Positions 1-5,866 of a stretch of 9,080 nucleotides of DNA are shown here, one piece after another. The notes beneath the pieces were generated by a model that saw only the letters and a program-made list of their open reading frames with translations, was not told the origin of the DNA and ran no database searches. Origin of the DNA: Brachyspira pilosicoli (lineage in GTDB: Bacteria > Spirochaetota > Brachyspiria > Brachyspirales > Brachyspiraceae); the NCBI RefSeq assembly GCF_019402445.1, contig NZ_SRZM01000224.1, forward strand, positions 1-9,080. Direction: 5' to 3'. Positions within the stretch are counted from its first letter, which is position 1. Each line of letters opens with the position of its first letter. Made by a program: the position numbers and the translations under genes.

Positions 1-257
1 CACGCTTCGCAGGGGGCTAGTCCCCACAAAATAATAAAAAATCTAAAAAATATTTTGACAAACTTCAGTTTTTTTAGTATATATTAATGATTATATTTTA
101 TTAAATTTTTTATTGTTCTTTTTCCCGCCTTACGCGGTGCGTACTTCGTCAAAGAACCAAAAAGTGCAAATGTTTTTACTATAAATATTAGGAATATTTA
201 AAAATATAAAACAATATTTGTATTTTGATAAATATAAAAATTTTTAGTATATACCAA
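1..257. other. Intergenic region with GC-rich structured island
   Basis: No gene is supported here. The stretch is nearly pure A/T except for two GC-rich patches: bases 1-27, where GGGG and CCCC (12-25) flank a CTAG loop, and bases 115-157. It lies just 3' of the minus-strand response regulator, but I see no stem followed by a U-run, so no classical terminator is called. A 13-base direct repeat, TTTTTAGTATATA, occurs at 71-83 and 241-253 and brackets the second patch. In this base composition that could be chance. The island resembles dispersed intergenic sequences that I associate with Brachyspira genomes; this is memory, not a search. Confidence 0.5.
115..157. repeat. GC-rich nested inverted repeat
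   Basis: An outer 7-bp inverted repeat, GTTCTTT (115-121) with AAAGAAC (151-157), encloses an inner CCGC (125-128) / GCGG (134-137) stem with a 5-base loop. The surroundings are almost entirely A/T, so the GC block stands out. It has no U-tract on either side, so it is probably not a simple terminator. It may be one copy of a dispersed intergenic repeat; only this copy is in the window. Confidence 0.4.
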
Positions 258-1598
258 TTAATCAACATTATAATCTTTAAGCTTTCTGTAAAGTGTTGCA
301 CGCTCTATACCTAAAATCTTTGCTACTTGTGCTTTATTAAAATTGTTTTTACTTAAAAGATGATTTATATATTTTTTCTCAAGCTCTTCTAATGTCATCT
401 CTTTATCTATTACAAAATCATCTGTGCTAGATGTTAAAACCCAATTAGGAATATTACTCTCATCTATCTTGCCATCTTTAGACATCACAACCATAGTTTC
501 AACAGTGTTTCTAAGCTCACGTACATTACCTTCCCATTGTAATGAAGATAATAGTTTATATACTTTTTTATCAACATTAGTAATCTCTATATTATGAACC
601 TGAGAAAACTCTTTAATAAAATTATCTATAAGTAAAGGTATATCCTCTCTTCGTTCTCTAAGAGGAGGCATTTCTATTTTTATAACATTAAGTCTATAAT
701 ATAAATCCTCTCTAAACCTACCCTCTTTTATTTCTTCAGATAATTTTTTATTCGTAGCAGCAATCACCCTAATATCAACACTAATTGGAGTATTAGAACC
801 TACCCTCTCTATTACTCTCTCTTCAAGAACTCTCAAAAGCTTTACCTGAACAACCTGATTAATCTCCCCTATCTCATCTAAAAATATAGTGCCTTTATTG
901 GCAGCCTCAAACCTACCTATTTTTTTGTCTATTGCACCAGTAAAAGAACCTTTCTCATGACCAAATAATTCACTCTCCAAAACACCCTCAGAAAGTGCCG
1001 CACAGTTTACAGTAATATATGGCTGTTTGGCTCTGTCTGATATTTGATGAATAGCATTAGCAACTAATTCTTTACCAGTTCCGCTTTCGCCTTCTATAAG
1101 TACAGTAGCTTTTGTTCTTGCCACCTGTTTTATTGCTTCATATACTTTAAGCATCTTACTGCTATGACCTATCATTCCATAAAAACTTTCATGATAGTCC
1201 ACTCTTTTTTCTAATGTTTCATTTGTCTTTTTTATATTTTTATTTTCTAATGCCCTTGCTATAATGAGAAGCATTTTGTCTATATTAAAAGGCTTAGTCA
1301 TAAAGTCATAAGCACCAAGACGCATCATATCAACAGCAGTTTCTATATTGCCATGCCCTGTAAGTATTATAACAGGTATATGCTTATCAAACTCTAATAT
1401 GTCATGCAAAAACTCTTCACCAGTCTTTTCGGGCATTTTTAAGTCTGTGATAACTAAATCAATTCCGCCTTTATAAACTGTCTCTATTCCCTTCTCTCCG
1501 TTTTCAGCTGTAACTACCTCATAACCCTCATACTCTAAAGACTTCTTTATACCGTCTCTTATGTTTTTCTCATCATCTATAACTAATATCTTAGGCAT
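258..1598 (-). CDS. NtrC-family sigma-54-dependent response regulator
   Basis: Predicted cytosolic transcription activator of 446 residues with the standard three domains. The receiver (about 1-118) has acidic pocket D8/D9, phosphoacceptor D52, T80 and K102. The AAA+ domain (about 140-370) has Walker A GESGTGKE (170-177), a sigma-54-contacting loop reading GSFTGA (217-222, a common variant of GAFTGA), Walker B FLDE ending at D241/E242, ATN sensor I (281-283) and GNVREL sensor II (357-362). A Fis-type helix-turn-helix occupies about 402-441. These features mean it should contact RNA polymerase carrying RpoN and use ATP to open promoters once phosphorylated. The ATG lies 3 bp after the stop of the upstream kinase gene, its likely partner. 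A GGAGAG sequence inside the kinase gene, 13 bases upstream, is the best ribosome site. The target genes cannot be told from this window; AtoC/NtrC/ZraR-type names would be guesses. Confidence 0.95.
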   Translation of the reverse strand: MPKILVIDDEKNIRDGIKKSLEYEGYEVVTAENGEKGIETVYKGGIDLVITDLKMPEKTGEEFLHDILEFDKHIPVIILTGHGNIETAVDMMRLGAYDFMTKPFNIDKMLLIIARALENKNIKKTNETLEKRVDYHESFYGMIGHSSKMLKVYEAIKQVARTKATVLIEGESGTGKELVANAIHQISDRAKQPYITVNCAALSEGVLESELFGHEKGSFTGAIDKKIGRFEAANKGTIFLDEIGEINQVVQVKLLRVLEERVIERVGSNTPISVDIRVIAATNKKLSEEIKEGRFREDLYYRLNVIKIEMPPLRERREDIPLLIDNFIKEFSQVHNIEITNVDKKVYKLLSSLQWEGNVRELRNTVETMVVMSKDGKIDESNIPNWVLTSSTDDFVIDKEMTLEELEKKYINHLLSKNNFNKAQVAKILGIERATLYRKLKDYNVD

Positions 1599-1601
1599 AA
1601 A

Positions 1602-2792
1602 TTAAAAATCACTCTCCAAAAATTTTTGATTCTCAAGCATCAAAGGAAGTTTTATAATAGCTTCACTTCCAACTCCATATTCGCTCTCTATATTAAAACT
1701 GCCATTATGTGCCTCTATTATTCGTATAACATTCGTAAGCCCCAAGCCTGTGCCGTTTCTTTTGGTTGTAAAGTATGGCTCAAATATCTTTGATAATTCT
1801 TCTTCTTTTATACCAATGCCTGTATCTTTAATTGATATTAAAGCATAATTATCTAATAATTTTAATTTTATTGATATATTATTCTCATCTGATTTATTAT
1901 GTTTTTTCTTTTCTATAATAGAATCTATTGAGTTTTGTATTATGTTAATTAAACATTGCTTTATATATCTTTCATCTATTTTTAAAATTAAATTCTCTAT
2001 ATCAAATTTTATATCTATTTTTATATTATTATTTTCTATTTCATATTTTAAAAAATCAACAGTAGAAATAATTAAAGAGTTTATATTAACATCTTCCAAA
2101 TTAAGCACCAATTTACGCACAGAAAATAAAAATGAATTAATAGTATCTTCAAGCCTGCTAATCTCTTCTTTAATAATATTACAATAATCTCTAAACTCAT
2201 TATAACACTCACAATCATTATCCATATTTTTTTTAATAATTTTTTCTATTAACTGCACATATATAGAAATAGAGCCTAGAGGATTTTTTATTTCATGGGC
2301 AACACCAGCTGCAAGCGTTGTAAAAGATGCCAACTGTTCAGCACGTTTAAGCTTCTGAGCACTTTCATAGCTTTTTGTAATGTCAAATATTTTTATTAAA
2401 GTTCCTATAATTACTCCAGAATCTCCAAGAGGCAAAATATCTATTTGAAGCATTCTGTCGTTTTTATCATCTTTTATGATTTTTGTATCTATGTTATTTG
2501 CTTCCAATAATTCTAGTATCAATTTTCCTATGTCGGTATTATTTATACATTTTGAAATTGCTTTATCTTCAGAGTTTCTTGGGATAGATAACAAAAAACA
2601 TGCTTTTTTATTTATACCTTGAATTATGCCATTTATATCTATTGCTATTATGCCTTCTTCTAAATTCTCTATTATTATATTTTGAGAATTTGAAAGCAAA
2701 GCTAATCTTTCAATTATTCTTTTCTTTTCTATGTCTGAAACTTTATCGAAGTTTTTTATTATCTTATCAAAAAATTGATTTCTTCTATTCAT
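1602..2792 (-). CDS. Cytosolic PAS-type sensor histidine kinase (NtrB/AtoS-like)
   Basis: Two-component sensor kinase of 396 residues, counted from the ATG at 2792. After a short helical N-terminus there is a PAS-like sensor region (about 40-140). The dimerisation/phosphoacceptor helix follows, with AHEIKNPL and H166. The HATPase domain has an N-box (N287 in NIIQNS), the G1 box DTGIGI (from D323) and the G2 box GTGLGL (347-352). No transmembrane helix is visible, so it should sense a cytoplasmic signal, as NtrB-type kinases do. It is the first gene of an operon with the sigma-54 activator and almost certainly phosphorylates it. The start is uncertain: a TTG at 2816 would add eight residues (MFFYYTFR), but the ATG is followed by more typical sequence. 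Neither start has a strong Shine-Dalgarno site. The gene looks even richer in A/T than the regulator downstream. Confidence 0.92.
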   Translation of the reverse strand: MNRRNQFFDKIIKNFDKVSDIEKKRIIERLALLSNSQNIIIENLEEGIIAIDINGIIQGINKKACFLLSIPRNSEDKAISKCINNTDIGKLILELLEANNIDTKIIKDDKNDRMLQIDILPLGDSGVIIGTLIKIFDITKSYESAQKLKRAEQLASFTTLAAGVAHEIKNPLGSISIYVQLIEKIIKKNMDNDCECYNEFRDYCNIIKEEISRLEDTINSFLFSVRKLVLNLEDVNINSLIISTVDFLKYEIENNNIKIDIKFDIENLILKIDERYIKQCLINIIQNSIDSIIEKKKHNKSDENNISIKLKLLDNYALISIKDTGIGIKEEELSKIFEPYFTTKRNGTGLGLTNVIRIIEAHNGSFNIESEYGVGSEAIIKLPLMLENQKFLESDF

Positions 2793-2798
2793 TCTAAA

Positions 2799-2826
2799 AG
2801 TATAATAAAAAAACAAAAAACTTCAA
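2799..2826 (-). promoter_or_regulatory. Candidate promoter of the kinase/activator operon
   Basis: On the minus strand TTGAAG (2826-2821) and TATACT (2804-2799) are separated by 16 bases. The -10 box ends only six bases before the ATG at 2792, so transcription would begin at or next to the start codon. Because the DNA is so AT-rich, this match is suggestive only. Confidence 0.3.
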
Positions 2827-2861
2827 TACTAATATTTAATTAGAATATTATTTTTTGCCAC

Positions 2862-2890
2862 TTGACTATAAATAAAAAGTTTATTATTAT
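2862..2890 (+). promoter_or_regulatory. Sigma-70-type promoter of the def operon
   Basis: TTGACT (2862-2867) is followed after 17 bases by TATTAT (2885-2890), a near-consensus promoter with ideal spacing. It is divergent from the kinase operon promoter. It would produce a leader of about 48 bases that includes the AGGAG ribosome site at 2928-2932, 12 bases before the ATG of the deformylase gene. Confidence 0.55.
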
Positions 2891-2944
2891 ATAATAACTA
2901 TTATTAATAGAAGAAGCGGATTTTACGAGGAGCATAAAAAATAT

Positions 2945-3478
2945 ATGATTAGAGAATTAGTAATTTATGGAGATGATAGATTAAAGCAAAAATCATCTTA
3001 CGTTGAAAATGTAGATGAAGAGATTTTAACTTTAATAGATGATATGTTTGAAACTATGTATAAGGCTAATGGTGTTGGTCTTGCTGCCGTACAGGTTGGA
3101 GTATTAAAAAGAGTGATAGTAATATCTGTACCAGATTTTGATGATGAAACTAAACCTGATTTTAAGTTGGCTTTAATTAATCCTGAAATAATTTGGCATG
3201 GAGAAGATACTGAAATATTAGAAGAAGGTTGTTTATCTTTTCCTAAAATCAGTGACGAGGTTGCAAGATACAAAGAAATCAAAGTAAAATACATAAATAC
3301 AGAAAATAAAGAACAAGTATTAGATGCTAAAGATTATATAGCTAAAGTTCTTCAGCATGAAATAGACCATACTAATGGAATTACTTTTATAGATAGGCTT
3401 GAATCATATCAAAAAAGAAGATTAAAAAAAGAGTTAAAAGAACTTAGAAACACTCATAAAAAAACTGTTTCTGCATAA
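2945..3478 (+). CDS. def: Peptide deformylase
   Basis: Metalloenzyme of 177 residues that removes the formyl group from the initiator methionine of nascent proteins in the cytosol. All three family motifs are present: GVGLAAVQ (43-50), EGCLS (94-98, metal ligand C96) and QHEIDH (137-142, metal ligands H138 and H142, catalytic E139). The first motif reads AAVQ where most family members have AAPQ, a tolerated variation. The length is normal, and a lysine/arginine-rich C-terminal tail follows the last motif. AGGAG at 2928-2932 supports the ATG chosen. The usual neighbour, methionyl-tRNA formyltransferase (fmt), is not next to it; a HAD phosphatase gene follows after 8 bp and is probably co-transcribed. 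Confidence 0.97.
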   Translation: MIRELVIYGDDRLKQKSSYVENVDEEILTLIDDMFETMYKANGVGLAAVQVGVLKRVIVISVPDFDDETKPDFKLALINPEIIWHGEDTEILEEGCLSFPKISDEVARYKEIKVKYINTENKEQVLDAKDYIAKVLQHEIDHTNGITFIDRLESYQKRRLKKELKELRNTHKKTVSA

Positions 3479-3486
3479 AATATATC

Positions 3487-4167
3487 ATGATTAAAAATAT
3501 AATATTTGATTTAGACGGAACATTGATAGATTCCATTCCTGATATAAATGCAAGTGTAAATAAAACTTTGGAATATATTAAATTTCCAAGTTTAGATATA
3601 GAATACACAAAAAAATATGTTGGCAATGGTGCTAGGCTTTTAATAAATAGAGTGTTAAATCATTTTGCTGATAAATATGACAAAAAATATTTAGAAAGTA
3701 TAGAAAATGATGTATATAATTTTTATATTGATTATTATAGCAAACACTCTACAGATAATACAAAGCTTTATGAGAATGTATTAGAAACCATTACATCACT
3801 TTATAAACTCAATATAAATATGTTTATAATATCAAATAAGCCAAATGAGATAACAATCACAACAACTAAAAAGTTAAATATATTTAATTATTTTAAAGCT
3901 GTTATAGGCGATGGAATCTATCCTTATAGAAAGCCAGATATAAACATTTGGTATAACTTAAAAAAAGATTATAACTTAATAGAAGAAGAAAGTCTTATGG
4001 TTGGGGACGGAGTTCCAGATTATGAGTTTGCTAAAAACGCCGACATAAAAGCATTAATTGCCTTATATGGCATCACAGACAAACAAACTTTATTAAATTT
4101 AAAAAACGATTATTATATAAACAATTTCAAAGAAGTAAAAGATTTTGTATTAGCTTACAACAAGTAA
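3487..4167 (+). CDS. HAD-family phosphatase (phosphoglycolate phosphatase-like)
   Basis: Predicted Mg-dependent phosphohydrolase of 226 residues in the HAD superfamily. Motif I is DLDGT with nucleophile D8 and acid/base D10. Motif II is the serine in IISNKPN (S116). Motif III is the lysine of YRKPD (K149). Motif IV is GDGVPD (D174, D178). The region between motifs I and II (about 15-100) is helical and fits a C1 cap domain, as in phosphoglycolate phosphatase (Gph) and pyrophosphatase PpaX. The substrate cannot be read from the sequence. The ATG is 8 bp after the deformylase stop and has no recognisable ribosome site, so translation may depend on ribosomes finishing the upstream gene. The coding end is intact and lies 18 bp before repeat element A. 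Confidence 0.88.
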   Translation: MIKNIIFDLDGTLIDSIPDINASVNKTLEYIKFPSLDIEYTKKYVGNGARLLINRVLNHFADKYDKKYLESIENDVYNFYIDYYSKHSTDNTKLYENVLETITSLYKLNINMFIISNKPNEITITTTKKLNIFNYFKAVIGDGIYPYRKPDINIWYNLKKDYNLIEEESLMVGDGVPDYEFAKNADIKALIALYGITDKQTLLNLKNDYYINNFKEVKDFVLAYNK

Positions 4168-4185
4168 AATTTTCTATACTTTCTA

Positions 4186-4401
4186 CCGCACGGTGAATTA
4201 AGCAAAATATTTTATTCTATTTATAAAACAATTTTAATTATATTTTTAATCAAGCTCAACGTGCGGAGTGAAACTTAAAAAACTAATAACAATTAGGGCG
4301 GGTGTGCTTCTTTTAATAAAACAATAAAATTAATGAAAGTTATATTTTGCAATTTTAAACAAAAAACTTATAGGGCGGGAAGCGTAAATAATTTTTTAAA
4401 A
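4186..4401 (+). repeat. Repeat element A: core inverted repeat plus right wing
   Basis: The core consists of CCGCACG (4186-4192) and CGTGCGG (4260-4266), starting 74 bases apart, with a further TGA/TCA pairing inside. The right wing carries GGGCGGG at 4296-4302 and again at 4373-4379, exactly 77 bases apart. It ends in TATAGGGCGGG...GTAAATAATTTT (4369-4401), which matches the end of element B. The left wing present in B is missing: the intact 3' end of the HAD gene lies there instead. The 70-base spacer between the two G blocks aligns clearly with that of element B. Confidence 0.75.
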
Positions 4402-4405
4402 CAAA

Positions 4406-4441
4406 AAAGAGAGACTTTTGATTATGCAAAAGCCTCTCTTT
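4406..4441 (-). terminator. Intrinsic terminator of the flavoprotein gene
   Basis: A 15-bp stem, AAAGAGAGACTTTTG (4406-4420) with CAAAAGCCTCTCTTT (4427-4441), has a 6-base loop. In minus-strand RNA every position pairs (one G-U). In plus-strand RNA that position is an A-C mismatch. On the minus strand the stem is followed by a U-run, and it begins seven bases after the stop codon of the gene at 4448. U residues also follow on the plus strand, so it may stop the convergent def-HAD transcript as well. Confidence 0.8.
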
Positions 4442-4447
4442 AATTTT

Positions 4448-5005
4448 TTATAATATAGATTTTCCCATTTCAAATGCTTTATTTAATAATTCTTTTTTAT
4501 CTTTAATATCTCCAACATTAAACACTCCTCCAACTATCAAATATCCTAAATCTTTCCATCCAAGATAATTTAACAAATAATGATAATATTCTAGAACGGG
4601 CTTAGAATTATTTTCATCATTTCCCTCTGCTGCCATAAGCATAAAACACTCTTTATACGGAGTCTTATAATTTGGGTCTATTTCTGTAACAGCAAATAAT
4701 CTGTCTATAGCTATTTTTAACTGAGCAGAAAAAGCCCAATAATACATAGGTGAAGCTAAAACGAGTATATCTGCTTCTTTATAATATGGGTATATTTTCA
4801 ACATATCATCTTTTTGAGAACAAGGGCTATCTGGATTTTTACCTCCTCTCAAACAGCCCTTACAGCAATGTATATCCATTCTGTCTAAATCAAATCTAAT
4901 TACATCATTTCCATTAAGTTTCGCACCTTTTGTAAATTCTTCTATTAAAGAAAAAGTGTTGCCGTTTAATCTTGGGCTGCCATTTAAAATTAATATTTTT
5001 TTCAT
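4448..5005 (-). CDS. NAD(P)H-dependent FMN reductase / flavodoxin-fold protein
   Basis: Predicted cytosolic flavoprotein of 185 residues. The FMN phosphate-binding loop is GSPRLNGNT (9-17), and SPMYYW (85-90) is the second flavin-contacting loop of this family. Four cysteines lie at 47, 48, 51 and 62 (CCKGC and a later PC), in the place where iron-sulfur flavoproteins and related reductases carry a CxxCxxC-type cluster motif. Here one expected cysteine is replaced by the LRGG stretch, so an iron-sulfur cluster is doubtful. Likely reactions are reduction of quinones, nitro-compounds or other electron acceptors. AGGAG at 5016-5012, six bases upstream, supports the ATG. It is divergent from an HxlR-type repressor, the typical setting of an electrophile- or quinone-induced reductase. 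Confidence 0.88.
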   Translation of the reverse strand: MKKILILNGSPRLNGNTFSLIEEFTKGAKLNGNDVIRFDLDRMDIHCCKGCLRGGKNPDSPCSQKDDMLKIYPYYKEADILVLASPMYYWAFSAQLKIAIDRLFAVTEIDPNYKTPYKECFMLMAAEGNDENNSKPVLEYYHYLLNYLGWKDLGYLIVGGVFNVGDIKDKKELLNKAFEMGKSIL

Positions 5006-5043
5006 TTTTTGCTCCTATCTATCAAATTACTATTGATATTATA

Positions 5044-5072
5044 ATTATAGTATTATATATTATTATAATCAA
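5044..5072 (-). promoter_or_regulatory. Promoter of the flavoprotein gene
   Basis: On the minus strand TTGATT (5072-5067) and TATAAT (5049-5044) are separated by 17 bases. The predicted transcript starts near 5037 and has a leader of about 30 bases containing the AGGAG site. The -35 box touches the edge of the inverted repeat at 5072-5096. Several other TATAAT-like strings occur nearby. Confidence 0.45.
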
Positions 5073-5096
5073 GTACTAACAAAAATGTTATATACT
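5072..5096. promoter_or_regulatory. Candidate operator for the HxlR-type regulator
   Basis: AGTACTAACA (5072-5081) and TGTTATATACT (5086-5096) form an inverted repeat around AAAA, perfect for TAACA/TGTTA and then imperfect by one extra base. The same DNA carries a direct repeat TACTAAC at 5074-5080 and 5093-5099, 19 bases apart, about two helical turns. Winged-helix dimers of the HxlR/DUF24 family bind such sites between divergent genes. The function is inferred from position and symmetry. Confidence 0.35.
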
Positions 5097-5126
5097 AACT
5101 AAAAGTAAAGTATAAGGATATATTTT

Positions 5127-5459
5127 ATGAAAAAAGATAATTTAAAAGAAAAATATATGGAAGATACAGGCTTTGCTTATACAATGTCTTTAATATCTGG
5201 TAAATATAAAATGATAATACTATATATATTATCAGAATTAAAAATTGTAAGATATAATGAATTAAAAAGAATAATATCTGGCATATCTCATAAAACGTTG
5301 AGCGTGACTTTAAAAGAATTAGAAAAAGATGATTTAATTAGCAGAAAAGAATATCCTCAAATACCTCCTAAAGTAGAATATAGCTTATCAAAAAGAGGTA
5401 AATCTTTAATACCAATATTAGATGCCATATGTGTTTGGGGCGAGAAAAACAGAAAATGA
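5127..5459 (+). CDS. HxlR/DUF24-family winged-helix transcriptional regulator
   Basis: DNA-binding protein of 110 residues, the usual size for the family. Recognisable segments are YTMSLISGKYKMIILYIL (18-35), RYNELKRIISGISHKTLSVTL (42-62, containing the recognition helix) and PPKVEYSLSKRGKSLIPIL (80-98, the wing and last helix). The family normally has a redox-sensing cysteine in a CPV motif just before the YT; here that stretch reads TGFA and the cysteine is missing. The only cysteine is C102, near the C-terminus. AAGGA at 5114-5118, eight bases upstream, supports the start. The divergent flavoprotein gene is the probable target, together with its own promoter. Confidence 0.93.
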   Translation: MKKDNLKEKYMEDTGFAYTMSLISGKYKMIILYILSELKIVRYNELKRIISGISHKTLSVTLKELEKDDLISRKEYPQIPPKVEYSLSKRGKSLIPILDAICVWGEKNRK

Positions 5460-5515
5460 TATTATTAAAATTTTGTAAAATAAAGTTTAAAATAAAATAA
5501 ATAAAAGTTGTTGTG

Positions 5516-5866
5516 TTTTAAAATTTAATTTACATACCCCTCCCTATAGATTTTCTGCATTCACTCTAATTTTTGCGTCATTTTTCTTTTTTGCTTTAAA
5601 TTCTAATTTCTGCCCCCACCCAAGATTTTTTTAAATTTGATGCGTTATTTGCCGCACGGTGGGCTAAGTAACAATATTTAATCGTATTAAAAAAGAATTT
5701 TAACTAAGTTTATAAATAAGCTCAGCGTGCGGAATTAAAACTTAAAAAAATAATAATAACTAGGGCGGGTGTGCTTATTTTAAGAAAACAATAAAACTAA
5801 TGAAATTCATATTATTAGTTTTAAACAATAAATCTTATAGGGCGGGGTACGTAAATAATTTTAAAA
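5516..5866. repeat. Repeat element B: complete two-winged, MITE-like element
   Basis: Terminal inverted repeats: the minus strand of 5548-5516 and the plus strand of 5836-5866 share 29 of 31 aligned bases with one 2-base indel (both begin TATAGGG and end AATTTTAAAA). At the centre, CCGCACG (5652-5658) and CGTGCGG (5726-5732) form a core inverted repeat, extendable inward to about 14 bp with one mismatch and one G-U. On each side the order outward is core arm, 37 bases, GGGNGGG, 77 bases, GGGNGGG: GGGTGGG and GGGAGGG on the left (minus strand, 5621 and 5544), GGGCGGG twice on the right (5763 and 5840). No transposase is encoded. Target-site duplication is not resolvable because the ends are the palindrome TTTTAAAA. 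Confidence 0.8.
5652..5732. repeat. Core inverted repeat of element B
   Basis: Left arm CCGCACGGTGGGCT (5652-5665) can pair with AGCTCAGCGTGCGG (5719-5732), leaving one G-G mismatch, one G-U pair and a loop of 53 bases. The same GC-rich arms recur in elements A and C at nearly identical spacing (arm starts 74, 74 and 76 bases apart), although the AT-rich loops differ. Confidence 0.75.

Larger units (their letters stand above)
4168..4447. other. Intergenic gap between convergent genes, occupied by repeat element A
   Basis: This 280-base stretch between the HAD gene (plus) and the flavoprotein gene (minus) contains no convincing gene. Almost all of it is the half-copy repeat element described separately (core 4186-4266, wing 4296-4401), followed by the terminator at 4406-4441. 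No other terminator for the def-HAD operon is visible, so plus-strand transcripts probably read through the element into the same hairpin. Confidence 0.7.

Noticed and set aside
71..253. 13-bp direct repeat TTTTTAGTATATA as a target-site duplication around the GC island
   Set aside because: It is almost entirely A/T in AT-rich DNA and 170 bases apart, and the flanks show no element ends; chance cannot be excluded.
1942..2187. Plus-strand open frames within the kinase gene (also 2600-2797)
   Set aside because: They are hydrophobic shadow translations of AT-rich antisense DNA and overlap the kinase ATPase and PAS-like regions.
2845..2862. TGGCA on the minus strand before the kinase gene as a sigma-54 -24 element
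   Set aside because: There is no TTGC-type -12 element at the required distance; the rest is A/T only.
2998..3294. 98-codon open frame on the minus strand
   Set aside because: It lies wholly inside the deformylase gene, whose motifs are unmistakable; its translation is low-complexity and resembles no family.
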